A stretch of DNA of 64,000 bases from an uncultured Alphaproteobacteria bacterium (GCA_903909375.1 CAIVVM010000047.1:1-64000), one strand, 5' to 3'. Positions 43,080 through 52,345 are shown, counted from the stretch's first letter. The notes: generated by a model not told the origin, from the letters alone. Numbers and translations are program-made.

Positions 43080-44219
43080 ATGGCGATGACGCGATCAGCG
43101 CTGACGGATGAGGATGTCCGGACGCTGGTGAAAGGCGCCACGCTGGACGAGCGGGCCCGCGCCGCGCGCAAGCTCTGTATCACCATCGAGCGGCAGCCCC
43201 TGAGCGACGACGATCGCGCGCTGGCGGCGGATATCCTGCGGGTAATGGCGGCGGATGCGGCCGAACTGGTGCGCACGGCCATTGCCGAGACACTCCGGTC
43301 TTCTCCAGCCGTGCCGCGCGATGTGGCCATGCGGCTGGCGCGCGATGTAGAGGCGGTCTCCCTGCCGATGCTGGCGTTTTCGCCGGCGTTCACGGACGAT
43401 GATCTGGCCGATATCGTGCGGCTGGGCGGTCCGGTGCGACAGCTCGCGGTGGCCAAGCGACCGACCTTGTCGCGCGTGGTCACCGACAGCCTGGCCGAGC
43501 ACGGCGGCGAACGCGCCGTGGCGGCGGCCTGCGCCAATCCCGGAGCGGATTTCGCCCCGTCGGCGCTTGGCCGGGTGATCGATCGGTTTGCCGCCTCGGA
43601 ACAGGTGCTTGGCGCTGTGGCCTACCGCGCGGTACTGCCGCTTTCCATAACTGAGCGACTGGTCTCAATGGTGGGCGATCAGGTGCGGACGCATCTGATC
43701 GCCCACCATGCCATCAGCGCCGTCCAGGCGCTGGAGATCGCCACCGGGGCGGCTGAACGTGTGACGGTTGATCTGGTCGATCAGGCTGGACGCACGGCGG
43801 ACGTCAAGGCGTTCGTCGGGCATCTGCACACCCAGCGGCGACTTACCGCGTCTTTGTTGCTGCGCGGTTTGGCCCACGGACACATGACGTTCTTCGAGTG
43901 GGGCGTGGCTGAATTGGCCGGTATCCCGCATCACCGCACCTGGTTGATGATCCATGATGCCGGGCCTCTGGGCCTTCGCGCCATCTATGAGAGGGCCGGA
44001 TTGCCGGCCCGTCTGTTCCCTGCCTTCCGCGCCGCAGTTGATACTTTTCACGCCATGGAGTTCGACGGCGGCGCACAGGATCAGGCGCGGTTCCAGCAAA
44101 GGATGCTGGAGCGTTTCCTGACCCAGCCGGAAGCCGTGGCCCGCGAGGATGTCGATTATCTGTTGCAGCGGATGAACGATGGTGCGCTGGCGATGCGTGA
44201 GGTGGAACTCGTCGCCTGA
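43080..44219 (+). CDS. DUF2336 domain protein (first of two)
   Basis: A 379-residue soluble, alpha-helical, Ala-rich protein. HEAT-like helical repeats run through residues 15-230 (ARKLCITIERQPLSDDDRALAADILRVMAADAAELVRTAIAETL), characteristic of DUF2336, an alphaproteobacterial family of unknown function. The ORF is open for 286 codons upstream, but that part is antisense to the CoA-transferase; ATG 43080 (MAMTRSALTDEDV) gives the family start. A NUDIX gene follows 41 nt later. A paralogue lies at 46435-47556. Confidence 0.85.
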   Translation: MAMTRSALTDEDVRTLVKGATLDERARAARKLCITIERQPLSDDDRALAADILRVMAADAAELVRTAIAETLRSSPAVPRDVAMRLARDVEAVSLPMLAFSPAFTDDDLADIVRLGGPVRQLAVAKRPTLSRVVTDSLAEHGGERAVAAACANPGADFAPSALGRVIDRFAASEQVLGAVAYRAVLPLSITERLVSMVGDQVRTHLIAHHAISAVQALEIATGAAERVTVDLVDQAGRTADVKAFVGHLHTQRRLTASLLLRGLAHGHMTFFEWGVAELAGIPHHRTWLMIHDAGPLGLRAIYERAGLPARLFPAFRAAVDTFHAMEFDGGAQDQARFQQRMLERFLTQPEAVAREDVDYLLQRMNDGALAMREVELVA

Positions 44220-44260
44220 GGCGCTTGCCTCTTGCAGAGCCAGGTTCCAAGCTGTCGGCT

Positions 44261-45046
44261 ATGAACACGACTCCCCAGCCCGCTGAAACCAAGCTGTCAG
44301 CCACCATCCTGCTGCTGCGCGACACGCCCGCCTTCGAAGTGTTGATGGTCAAGCGCCATCACCAGATTGATTTCGCCTCTGGCGCGCTGGTGTTTCCGGG
44401 CGGCAAGATGCACGCTGGCGATCAGGACCCCGCCTGGGCGGACCACTGTCTGGGGTGGGACGATTTTGACGACGAGCAGCGCGTGCTGCGCATCGGCGCG
44501 ATTCGCGAGGCCTTCGAGGAAGCGGGGATCCTGCTGGCCGATCGGCGGGACGGTTCGACTTTTGGCGAGGCCTGCGACCTGTCCGTGCGCGAGGCGGTTG
44601 ATCGCGGCGAGACGGCGTTTCTCGATGTGGTGCGGGACCTGGGGGTGCGACTGCGCCTGGACGCCCTGACCGTGTTCGCGCGCTGGATCACCCCGGTGAT
44701 GATGCCGAAGCGTTTCGACACCTGGTTCTACGCGGTGCGTGCGCCGTCCGATCAGGTGGCGGCCTGCGACGGGCGCGAGACGGTGGACGCCGAGTGGATT
44801 GCGCCCGCGGAAATCCTGCGGATGGAGGCGGCCGGCGAGCGTACCGTGATCTTCCCGACGCGGATGAATGTACAACTTCTGGCCGAGGCGCGCGACGCGG
44901 CTGACTGTGTGTCACGGGCGCAGGCCCGGACGCTGGTCACGGTTCTTCCCCAGGTGGAGGTTCGCGGCGAGTCCCGGTTTCTGGTGCTGCCACCGGATGC
45001 CGGCTACGGCGACGTCGCCGAGCCGATGTCGCGTATCGGCGCCTGA
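44261..45046 (+). CDS. NUDIX hydrolase
   Basis: A 261-residue NUDIX protein that would cleave a nucleoside diphosphate linked to another group. The Nudix box is split by an insertion: GALVFPGGKMHAGD near residue 40, then IREAFEEAGILLADR near 85 with the metal-binding EExxG. This layout and length resemble the NUDT19/CoA-diphosphatase-like group. ATG 44261 (MNTTPQPAETKLSA) follows AGG. It is in line with the DUF2336 gene and convergent with the Hpt gene, 4 nt from its stop. The substrate is unknown; CoA derivatives fit the neighbourhood. Confidence 0.88.
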   Translation: MNTTPQPAETKLSATILLLRDTPAFEVLMVKRHHQIDFASGALVFPGGKMHAGDQDPAWADHCLGWDDFDDEQRVLRIGAIREAFEEAGILLADRRDGSTFGEACDLSVREAVDRGETAFLDVVRDLGVRLRLDALTVFARWITPVMMPKRFDTWFYAVRAPSDQVAACDGRETVDAEWIAPAEILRMEAAGERTVIFPTRMNVQLLAEARDAADCVSRAQARTLVTVLPQVEVRGESRFLVLPPDAGYGDVAEPMSRIGA

Positions 45047-45050
45047 CAGA

Positions 45051-45536
45051 TCAGGCGCCGAACCGCTGTATACGGCTTTCCAGTTCCTTGACGAGGATAT
45101 TGCCGACCGGATGATCGTCGGTCTTGATGCCGTCGCGGACGGCCGCCTTGATGGCGTCAATATGAGCATCGATCAGGCTCATCGGCGCCTCAAGGCGCTT
45201 GGATTTGTCGTCGATCAGGCGGCAAAGAAGCCCCGCTATACGGGTGATCAGGGGGAATCCATAGGTAGAGCCCAGGCCCTTCAGGTCATGGGCGCGCAGG
45301 TACAGAGATTCCATGTTCTCCAGACTGGGCCCCTCGCTGCGAACGGTTGCGCGGACACTCTCCAGTTTGGCGATCTCGTCGTTGAGCCACTGGGCGAAGT
45401 TGCCGGAGAGGCTTTTCAGCGCGGCTTCGGCCTTGGCGATAGCGGCCGGGTCAATGCCGCCCATGCGCCCAGATCCGACGCGCAGGCGCAAGGCGTTGGG
45501 GGCCTCGATGGTCTGACCAAACTTGGGCTGGCTCAA
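45051..45536 (-). CDS. stand-alone Hpt phosphotransfer protein
   Basis: A 161-residue histidine phosphotransfer protein. The helical bundle holds LYLRAHDLKGLGSTYGFPLITRIAGLL near residues 78-104, with the phosphorylatable His in HDLKG. It has no kinase or receiver domain, so it would shuttle phosphate between separate proteins. TTG 45536 is the start, with AGGAG 8 nt upstream. No histidine kinase or response regulator gene is nearby. Adjacent genes on the same strand are NAD kinase and a DUF2336 protein. Confidence 0.87.
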   Translation of the reverse strand: MSQPKFGQTIEAPNALRLRVGSGRMGGIDPAAIAKAEAALKSLSGNFAQWLNDEIAKLESVRATVRSEGPSLENMESLYLRAHDLKGLGSTYGFPLITRIAGLLCRLIDDKSKRLEAPMSLIDAHIDAIKAAVRDGIKTDDHPVGNILVKELESRIQRFGA

Positions 45537-45604
45537 GGTGTTCTCCTACCGACAACGGCGGCAGGATAGGACGAACCTGTTAATGAGCCGCGAAAAGCGG
45601 GAGA

Positions 45605-46384
45605 TCAGGCGGAAAACTGCTCGGCCAGCACACGCTCACCAAGGCTGCGGCCAGCGTCGAAGAGCATGCAGACAGCGACGTCGCGGTCTTCGGCGATGTA
45701 GACTTCTGTAACGTTGGGGGCTTCGAAGTTGTCGGCCACGGCGCTGACCGGCCGTTTCGGAGCCTCGAGCACCTCCAGCCTCAGGCGCGCCCCCTGGGCG
45801 AGCAGCGCGCCGCGCCAGCGTCGGGGCCGAAAGGCGCTGATGGGGGTGAGCGCCAGAATCTTGGAATCCAGAGGAATGATCGGGCCGTGCGCCGAAAGGT
45901 TGTACGCGGTCGAACCCATGGGCGTGGATATCAGCGCGCCGTCACAGATCAGCTCCGGCAGGCGCACCTTGCCGTCGACCGAGATCCGCAGTTTGGCGGC
46001 TTGTCGGGTGGTGCGCAGAAGACTGACCTCGTTGAAGGCCAGGGCTTCATGGGTGACGCCATCCACATCCACGGCCTGCATCCTCAGGGGATGAATCTCG
46101 GCCTGTTCGGCGGCGCTGATCCGGCCGAGCAGGTCATCGTCGGCAAACTCATTCATCAGGAAGCCGACGGAACCCTTGTTCATGCCGTAAATGGGTTTGC
46201 CCGAGGCCATCAGTCCGTGGACCGTCTCCAGCATGAACCCGTCGCCACCCAGCGCCACGATCACCTGGGCTTCATCGACACCCGCGTCGCCGTAACGCTT
46301 GGCCAGCTTGTCGCGGGCTTCCATAGCTTCGGGGCGGCTGCTGGCCACGAAGGTAAGGCGGGTTACGAGGGGCTTGTTTTTCAT
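45605..46384 (-). CDS. nadK: NAD kinase
   Basis: A 259-residue cytoplasmic kinase that makes NADP from NAD and ATP. The nucleotide motif is [16 protein letters not shown] near residue 47, with GGDGF in place of the common GGDGT, as in other alphaproteobacterial enzymes. [12 protein letters not shown] and [16 protein letters not shown] (substrate site) are further landmarks. ATG 46384 opens a family-like N-terminus. It lies 68 nt upstream of the Hpt gene. Essential in most bacteria. Confidence 0.95.
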   Translation of the reverse strand: MKNKPLVTRLTFVASSRPEAMEARDKLAKRYGDAGVDEAQVIVALGGDGFMLETVHGLMASGKPIYGMNKGSVGFLMNEFADDDLLGRISAAEQAEIHPLRMQAVDVDGVTHEALAFNEVSLLRTTRQAAKLRISVDGKVRLPELICDGALISTPMGSTAYNLSAHGPIIPLDSKILALTPISAFRPRRWRGALLAQGARLRLEVLEAPKRPVSAVADNFEAPNVTEVYIAEDRDVAVCMLFDAGRSLGERVLAEQFSA

Positions 46385-46434
46385 CGACCGCCAGAAATGC
46401 CGATGAGCGAGCGCATGTCAAACAGCGGTTGGCA

Positions 46435-47556
46435 TCACGCAGCGTGAAGGGCCCTGACGGCTTGGCCAAACGCTACCCGTGCAACCTCGGGCGATACCGG
46501 GGCAAAGGCAACGGCGGCCTTTCGGGCGCCCTCGGCCCCGCCGCCGGGCGAGCCATCGTTCAGGCGACGCGCCATGTCGAGAATGTCCGGGAAAACGCTC
46601 CTGTCGATCCCGACGGTGACGCAGGCGAGCGCCAGCAGCTCAGGGCGATCCGAATTCAGCGCGGCCTCGACCTGGGCGATCTCGAACCGTCCCAGGGCGG
46701 CCAGCGCCTCCGTGAACAGGCCGAGACGGCCCTCGCGGAGAGCTCGAACCAGATAGGCCGGGCGAAGCTGGCCAGCGGCCAACAACTTGTTGACCAGCCG
46801 TTCTTCCATGACCTGCTGCTCGCCCTCGCGGGTGGTGCGGGGCGGTGCATCCCGGGCTCCCGGCGGTGTTCCGGCGTGAGCCTCGGCGACGGAAGCGGCC
46901 ATCGCCTGATCAAGCTGCTGCATGTCGAGGCGGAATCTTTGAGCCAGGCTTTGACGGAGGGCCAGTCCCACCCAAAGATAAAGACGCTGCGCCAGGGATT
47001 CCGAAAGCTTGGGATGCCGGGACAGGGGCGCGCGCAGGCCGGCGATTTCGCGCGCCGCCTCCACCAGGATCGCCATGTCTTCGTCCGAGAGCTCAGCGGT
47101 GTCATTGTCGGCCAGCGCGGTCATGACGGCGGGTTCGGCCTGCTCCAGGATCGCGGCGATGACGCTGCGAGTGACGAAAGGACGCCGCGCCACCTCGATC
47201 TGATGCTCGATGGTGGCCTCGACCAGCAAGCGCACCAGATCTGCTTCGTCCAGAACCGGGCTGAAGGCGATAACCGGCCGGGCGATCTCTATGTCATCAA
47301 GCGCCAACACGTTGATCAGGGCGTTTGGCGCCCAGTCTGCGCAGGCCAGCTTTTGCGAAAGGCGACAGCGAATATCCCGTTCGGCTTCGACCACCAGACT
47401 CATAAAGATAGAACTGAGGAGAGCCTGGATCCCGTCGTCCTTCATCGCCTCGCTGTCGTGGGGCGAGTCGCACAGGTCAGCTATCGCCAACAAAAGGCGT
47501 TCACGGTCCGCCGGCTGACGGCTCTTGGCGAGATCGAGCAGACTTTCGCTGCTCAT
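46435..47556 (-). CDS. DUF2336 domain protein (second of two)
   Basis: A 373-residue helical protein of the same DUF2336 family as 43080-44219. HEAT-like units such as LLLAIADLCDSPHDSEAMKDDGIQALLSSIFMSL and ARPVIAFSPVLDEADLVRLL (compare LPMLAFSPAFTDDDLADIV in the paralogue) show the relationship. A polar linker (GTPPGARDAPPRTTREGEQQ) separates two helical parts near residue 240. ATG 47556 (MSSESLLDLAKSRQ) is preferred over the ORF start 30 codons earlier, because the longer form lacks family similarity. It is divergent from glpK. Confidence 0.85.
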   Translation of the reverse strand: MSSESLLDLAKSRQPADRERLLLAIADLCDSPHDSEAMKDDGIQALLSSIFMSLVVEAERDIRCRLSQKLACADWAPNALINVLALDDIEIARPVIAFSPVLDEADLVRLLVEATIEHQIEVARRPFVTRSVIAAILEQAEPAVMTALADNDTAELSDEDMAILVEAAREIAGLRAPLSRHPKLSESLAQRLYLWVGLALRQSLAQRFRLDMQQLDQAMAASVAEAHAGTPPGARDAPPRTTREGEQQVMEERLVNKLLAAGQLRPAYLVRALREGRLGLFTEALAALGRFEIAQVEAALNSDRPELLALACVTVGIDRSVFPDILDMARRLNDGSPGGGAEGARKAAVAFAPVSPEVARVAFGQAVRALHAA

Positions 47557-47670
47557 CGCGAGGCTCAACGCCGGATCCCTCCATTCTAAAGCGAACGCGG
47601 CTAAGGTTAAGGTGACGGCAGGCGATGAAGAGTTGCTTAAGGTCACAAGTCAGGGAAGAAAATCGCGACC

Positions 47671-49170
47671 ATGACACAATCCCTCATTCTGGCGCTGGAC
47701 CAGGGCACCACCAGCACCCGGGCGATCCTCTTCGCGAAGGACGGAACCGCCGTTTCCGAGGCCGGTCGGCCGCTGGAGCAGCACTACCCTCATGACGGCT
47801 GGGTGGAGCACGACGCCGAGGAGATCTTCGCCGCGTCTGTCGCTGTGCTGCGCGAGGCGGTTGAGCGATCGGGGCGGAGCCTGTCGGAGGTGGCCGCCAT
47901 CGGTGTCACCAACCAGCGCGAGACAGTGGTGGTGTGGGATCGCCGGACCGGAAAGCCCATCCACAACGCCATCGTATGGCAGGATCGCCGCACTGAACCG
48001 CTATGTGAGCGCCTCCGGGGCGAAGGGCGCGAGGGGCGCGTCACAGAGGTCACCGGCCTCTTGCTGGATCCCTATTTTTCCGGAACCAAGATCGCCTGGC
48101 TCCTCGATACCGTGCCAGGCGCGCGAGCGGCTGCCGAGGCTGGCGATCTGTTGGCCGGCACCATGGACAGCTGGGTGATCTGGAAACTGACGATGGGTCG
48201 GGTCCACGCCACCGACGCCACCAACGCCTCCCGCACGCTACTCTATGATCTGAGGGGCGGGGACTGGTCGGCCGAGATGTCCGACATGTTGAAGGTTCCC
48301 CTTGCTCTGATGCCGCAGGTCCTGGATTGCGCCGGGGACTATGGCGCCACCGATCCGGCGATTCTGGGCGCCCCGATCCCGATCCGGGGCGTGGCTGGCG
48401 ATCAGCAATCGGCGCTGATGGGGCAGGGATGCATTCGTCCTGGCGAGATGAAGGCCACCTATGGAACGGGGTGTTTCATGCTGCTGAACACAGGCGAGTC
48501 CGCGCCTGTGTCACAGGCCCGCCTGCTGACGACCGTCGCTGCTCAGGTTGCGGGGCGACGCACCTATGCGCTGGAAGGTTCGATCTTTATCGCCGGTGCG
48601 GCGATCCAGTGGCTGGGTCAGGGATTGGGCATAGCCGGTGGCCCGCAAGCGGCGGAAGCCCTTGCTGCGCAGGCCAATGACGATCTCGGCGTGGTTATGG
48701 TGCCGGCCTTTACGGGGCTGGGCGCGCCCTGGTGGGATGCAGACGCCCGAGGCGCAATTTTCGGACTGACTCGAGACGCCGGGCTCCCCGAAATTGCGCG
48801 GGCTGCGTTCGACGCCTGCGCCCTGCAGACGCGTGATCTGATCGAGGCCATGCGTTCGGATGCGCCGGACGCTCTGGCGGGCGTCCCTGAATTGCGGATC
48901 GACGGCGGCATGTCGCGAAGCGCATGGTTCAGCCAGAGGCTCGCAGACCTGACGGGTGTGGCGGTTGGCCGCGCCACCTACCAGGAAATGACCGCGCTCG
49001 GCGCGGCTCTGTTTGCGGGCGTGGGGGCGGGTGTCTATCGCGATGTAGCCGAGGCGGCGGCCTCACGACCCTCGACCGAGGCCTACCGGCCGAAGATGGC
49101 CGAGGCGCCGCGTGCCAGGGCCTATGAGCTATGGCGCGATGCCGTGGCGCGGGTGCGGACCGCAGGCTGA
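47671..49170 (+). CDS. glpK: glycerol kinase
   Basis: A 499-residue enzyme that phosphorylates glycerol to glycerol 3-phosphate. Sugar-kinase motifs are ALDQGTTSTRAILFAKDG at the start, GVTNQRETVVVWDRRTGKPIHNAIVWQDRR near 80-105, KATYGTGCFMLLNTG near 265 and VMVPAFTGLGAPWWDADARGAIFGLTR near 345. Length is as expected. AGGGAAG precedes ATG 47671. No glpF transporter, glpD dehydrogenase or glpR regulator is seen next to it. It is convergent with selD, 15 nt apart. Confidence 0.97.
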   Translation: MTQSLILALDQGTTSTRAILFAKDGTAVSEAGRPLEQHYPHDGWVEHDAEEIFAASVAVLREAVERSGRSLSEVAAIGVTNQRETVVVWDRRTGKPIHNAIVWQDRRTEPLCERLRGEGREGRVTEVTGLLLDPYFSGTKIAWLLDTVPGARAAAEAGDLLAGTMDSWVIWKLTMGRVHATDATNASRTLLYDLRGGDWSAEMSDMLKVPLALMPQVLDCAGDYGATDPAILGAPIPIRGVAGDQQSALMGQGCIRPGEMKATYGTGCFMLLNTGESAPVSQARLLTTVAAQVAGRRTYALEGSIFIAGAAIQWLGQGLGIAGGPQAAEALAAQANDDLGVVMVPAFTGLGAPWWDADARGAIFGLTRDAGLPEIARAAFDACALQTRDLIEAMRSDAPDALAGVPELRIDGGMSRSAWFSQRLADLTGVAVGRATYQEMTALGAALFAGVGAGVYRDVAEAAASRPSTEAYRPKMAEAPRARAYELWRDAVARVRTAG

Positions 49171-49185
49171 TCGCCGAACTGGCGT

Positions 49186-50244
49186 TCAATCCGTGAGGCG
49201 GGCCCCATGGATTGACCCGGCGGGCCGCTCGACGAGGCGTCCGACAATCCGCGTGTCCTGGAAACCCTCGGCGCGGGCCAGATCCAGCAGGGAAGCTGCA
49301 GCCTGCGGCGCGGCGGCGATCAGCAGGCCGCCGCTGGTCTGCGGATCGGTAAAGAGGTCGCGGCGCCATTCCGCCATGTCCGGCTCAAGGTGGGCCCGGG
49401 CGCCGTAGCTGTCCCAGTTGCGGCCAGATGCCCCCGTGCGGACGCCAGCTCGCAGCAGGACCTCGACGCCCGGCAGGACAGAAGGACCGCCGACTTGCAG
49501 TTCGGCCAGCAGTCCGCTGCCCTCCGCCATTTCAAGGGCGTGACCCATGAGGCCAAAGCCGGTGACGTCTGTTACGGCGTGGACCCCGGGTTGATCCGGC
49601 AACAGCTTGCCAAGGGTGTTGAGTTGGGTGGTTGTCCGGATCAGCGCTGCATAGCCATCCGCCTCCAGCCGATCCTGCTTGAAGGCCGCGCTCAGGACGC
49701 CCACGCCCAGTGGCTTGGTCAGGATCAGCACGTCCCCGGCCTGGCCTGTGCGGTTGGTCAGCACGCGATCAGGGTGAACCAGTCCCATAGCCACAAGTCC
49801 GTAGATCGGCTCCACACTGTCTATGGAATGTCCGCCGGCCACCGGCACACCCGCCGCCGCACAGACCGACGCGCCCCCGGCCAGCACCGCGCCGATGGTT
49901 GCGGCGTCCAGCTTTCCGATCGGCATGCCGACAATGGCCAGCGCCATGATCGGGGTTCCGCCCATGGCGTAGACGTCCGACAGCGCATTGGTTGCGGCGA
50001 TCCTGCCGAATTCGAAGGGATCATCGACCATGGGCATGAAGAAGTCTGTGGTCGCCACCAGGGCCTGGGTGTCATTCAGCCGCCAGACGGCGGCGTCATC
50101 GGAAGTTTCGGTTCCCACCATCAGGTTCGGGAAGGCCGCCGCCGCCGGCATCTTCGACATGATTTCGCGCAGCACGGCCGGGGCCAGCTTGCACCCGCAG
50201 CCGCCACCGTGGGCGAGGGACGTCAGGCGAACAGGATCAGACAT
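49186..50244 (-). CDS. selD: selenide, water dikinase (selenophosphate synthetase)
   Basis: A 352-residue enzyme making selenophosphate from selenide and ATP. The N-terminal HGGGCGCKLAP carries Cys at the catalytic position where some homologues have selenocysteine. ATP-binding elements are TTDFFMPMVDDPFEFGRIAATNALSDVYAMGG and DVTGFGLMGHALEMAEG. ATG 50244 (MSDPVRLTSLAHGG) has GGAGAG upstream; the longer ORF overlaps selU. It is divergent from selU with 39 nt between starts, so selenophosphate here probably feeds tRNA selenation. No selA or selB is in the window. Confidence 0.96.
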   Translation of the reverse strand: MSDPVRLTSLAHGGGCGCKLAPAVLREIMSKMPAAAAFPNLMVGTETSDDAAVWRLNDTQALVATTDFFMPMVDDPFEFGRIAATNALSDVYAMGGTPIMALAIVGMPIGKLDAATIGAVLAGGASVCAAAGVPVAGGHSIDSVEPIYGLVAMGLVHPDRVLTNRTGQAGDVLILTKPLGVGVLSAAFKQDRLEADGYAALIRTTTQLNTLGKLLPDQPGVHAVTDVTGFGLMGHALEMAEGSGLLAELQVGGPSVLPGVEVLLRAGVRTGASGRNWDSYGARAHLEPDMAEWRRDLFTDPQTSGGLLIAAAPQAAASLLDLARAEGFQDTRIVGRLVERPAGSIHGARLTD

Positions 50245-50271
50245 TGGCTCTCCGCGGGCTGGAAACCGGGC

Positions 50272-50277
50272 TATAGC
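50272..50277 (+). promoter_or_regulatory. possible -10 (TATAGC) for a leaderless selU transcript
   Basis: TATAGC ends 6 nt before the selU ATG and no Shine-Dalgarno is present. Transcription from this -10 would begin at or next to the A of the start codon, giving a leaderless mRNA. No convincing -35 is seen. Confidence 0.3.
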
Positions 50278-50283
50278 ATCGCA

Positions 50284-51369
50284 ATGACCGTGCAGGTGAC
50301 AGAGGATGTTTCGGCCGAAGCCCTTCAGCGCTTCGGCATGGTGATCGACGTGCGAAGCCCGGGCGAGTTTGCCCTGGATCATCTACCGGGCGCCGTGAAC
50401 CTGCCGGTGCTGACCGATGCCGAGCGGGCCGAGGTCGGGACGATGTATGTGCAGGACTCGCGGTTCAAGGCACGGAGGCTGGGCGCGGCCTATGTGGCGC
50501 GCAATGTGGCCCGGCATCTCGAGGGCGCCGTCGCCGACCGGGACGGCGGCTTTGCGCCGCTGATCTATTGCTGGCGGGGCGGGATGCGTTCCAACGCGAT
50601 GGCCACGATCTTCGATCAGGTGGGATGGCGAACCACGGTGCTGTCTGGCGGGTACCGGACCTATCGGCGCTACGTCACCCGGCGTCTCTATGACGAGGGG
50701 CTGGCGCTACGGTTTGTCCTGCTCGACGGTCACACCGGGTCGGCCAAGACGGAAATGCTGGGCCAGCTGGCGGCGATGGGGCTGCAGATCCTCGACCTGG
50801 AAGGTCTGGCGCAGCATCGCGGGTCGCTGTTCGGGGCGCTCGCCGGGCGGCCCCAACCCAGCCAGAAGCTGTTCGAAAGCCGCCTCCTGCAGGCGCTCGA
50901 CGCCCTTGACCCCGACCGGCCCGTGGTGGCCGAGGCGGAATCCAGCAAAATCGGTGACCGGATGGTTCCGCCTGCGCTCTGGACATGTCTGGCGCGCGCA
51001 CCGCGCATGGAACTGGTCGCGTCGCGTCCGGAAAGAGCGAAGTATCTGGTCGAAACCTACGCCGACATGATCGCCGACCCGGCGGCACTGATGGTGGCGA
51101 TCGACCGTATGCCCGTGGCGCCCAGCCCGGAGCGGCGGGCCACATGGATGTCGCTGATCGCGGCGTCCGCCTTTGCCGACCTGGCCGAAGCCATCATGGC
51201 GCTGCATTACGACCCGGCCTACGACCGCTCGGCCCGGAAACAGGATCGCCCCCTCCTGGGTGCGGTGGATATTGTCCCCACGGATCCACAAAGCGTGGCT
51301 CGCGCCAGCGCGCAAATCGCTGAACTCGTGGCCGGACTTGACGATGGCGGCGTGCGGCGCGACGGTTAG
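50284..51369 (+). CDS. selU: tRNA 2-selenouridine/geranyl-2-thiouridine synthase
   Basis: A 361-residue enzyme (SelU/MnmH/YbbB) that replaces sulfur by selenium at the wobble uridine of certain tRNAs, using selenophosphate via a geranylated intermediate. An N-terminal rhodanese domain holds VIDVRSPGEFALDHLPGAVN and the active Cys in YCWRGGMRSNAM near residue 100. A P-loop domain follows with LLDGHTGSAKTEML near 150. ATG 50284 (MTVQVTED) is used; the very long upstream ORF is antisense to selD. Its divergent partner selD supplies the substrate. Confidence 0.95.
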   Translation: MTVQVTEDVSAEALQRFGMVIDVRSPGEFALDHLPGAVNLPVLTDAERAEVGTMYVQDSRFKARRLGAAYVARNVARHLEGAVADRDGGFAPLIYCWRGGMRSNAMATIFDQVGWRTTVLSGGYRTYRRYVTRRLYDEGLALRFVLLDGHTGSAKTEMLGQLAAMGLQILDLEGLAQHRGSLFGALAGRPQPSQKLFESRLLQALDALDPDRPVVAEAESSKIGDRMVPPALWTCLARAPRMELVASRPERAKYLVETYADMIADPAALMVAIDRMPVAPSPERRATWMSLIAASAFADLAEAIMALHYDPAYDRSARKQDRPLLGAVDIVPTDPQSVARASAQIAELVAGLDDGGVRRDG

Positions 51370-51396
51370 GGCAACAGATTGTTCAGGGAGACAGCC

Positions 51397-52167
51397 ATGG
51401 CGGACGGTTCGGTTGCGGGCGTTTTGTCGCTGCAAGGCAAGGTGAGCGCGGAAGAGTGGCAGGCGCGGGTCGATCTGGCTGCGCTCTACCGACTGGTGGC
51501 CCTCTATGGCTGGGATGATCTCATCTACACCCACATCTCGGCCCGAATTCCCGGGCCGGAGCATCATTTCCTGATCAACCCCTATGGACTTCTGTTCGAG
51601 GAGATCACGGCGTCTTCGCTGGTGAAGATCGATCTGGACGGCAATATCCTGCAGGACACGCCCTATTTCATCAATCCGGCGGGCTTCACCATCCATTCGG
51701 CGATCCACGCGGCCCGTGACGACGCTCGCTTTGTGATGCACCTTCACTCAGATGATGGCGTGGCGGTGGCCGCCCAGAAGGAAGGCCTGTTGCCTCTGTC
51801 CCAGCACGCGCTGATCGTGCTGCCGCGGCTGGCCTATCACGACTATGAAGGGATCGCGCTCAATCACGACGAGCGTGAACGGCTGGTCGCTGACATTGGC
51901 GACAAGACCATGATGTTGCTGCGAAATCACGGAACGCTGGCGGTTGGAGACACAGCAGCCAACTGCTGGGTCAACATGTACTATCTGGAGCGGGCCTGTA
52001 CGATGCAGATCCAGGCGATGTCGGCAGGTCGCGAGAATCTGCTGATGGCGCCGGACGCGTCGCAGGCCGAGGTCCGGAGCCAGACCGCCCGCGGCGTCGG
52101 TGGCGCGCTGGCCTGGCCGGGATCGCTACGCAAGCTGGACCGGCAACTTCCCGGCTACGACGCCTGA
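51397..52167 (+). CDS. class II aldolase/adducin-like protein
   Basis: A 256-residue zinc-enzyme fold. The first region (DLAALYRLVALYGWDDLIYTHISARIPG) is typical of the adducin-like branch. Zinc ligands are visible in FVMHLHSDDGVAVAAQ (His-x-His near residue 115) and in LLRNHGTLAVGDT near 180. Fuculose- or rhamnulose-phosphate aldolases share the fold, but the adducin-like branch has no assigned substrate. GGGAG lies 8 nt before ATG 51397, which is chosen over the ORF start 18 nt earlier. It follows selU by 27 nt on the same strand. Confidence 0.87.
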   Translation: MADGSVAGVLSLQGKVSAEEWQARVDLAALYRLVALYGWDDLIYTHISARIPGPEHHFLINPYGLLFEEITASSLVKIDLDGNILQDTPYFINPAGFTIHSAIHAARDDARFVMHLHSDDGVAVAAQKEGLLPLSQHALIVLPRLAYHDYEGIALNHDERERLVADIGDKTMMLLRNHGTLAVGDTAANCWVNMYYLERACTMQIQAMSAGRENLLMAPDASQAEVRSQTARGVGGALAWPGSLRKLDRQLPGYDA

Positions 52168-52191
52168 ACGCGCCAGACGCCTGATTTGAGG

Positions 52192-52211
52192 GCGCCGTAA
52201 GCTGGCGGCGC
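52192..52211 (+). terminator. weak hairpin after the aldolase gene
   Basis: GCGCCG-taagctgg-CGGCGC gives a 6-bp GC stem 24 nt past the stop codon. There is no clear U-run after it, so termination is uncertain. Confidence 0.3.
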
Positions 52212-52345
52212 GCTTATGTGCAGGAGAATTGCGCCACGTTTCAATCCCGAAACGCTCAGCCATCCATCTGTCACTGGACCGTGCGTATGGACACGCCGTA
52301 AGAGCACGGCCTGTCCCGATTAGGTCGTCCGTCACTGTGCGGGCG

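Noticed and set aside
45140-45160. TTGATGGCGTCAA resembling an FNR box
   Set aside because: The spacer is 3 nt rather than 4, and it lies inside the Hpt coding sequence.
49390-50283. N-terminal extension of the selU ORF
   Set aside because: It is antisense to selD; the rhodanese domain begins after ATG 50284.
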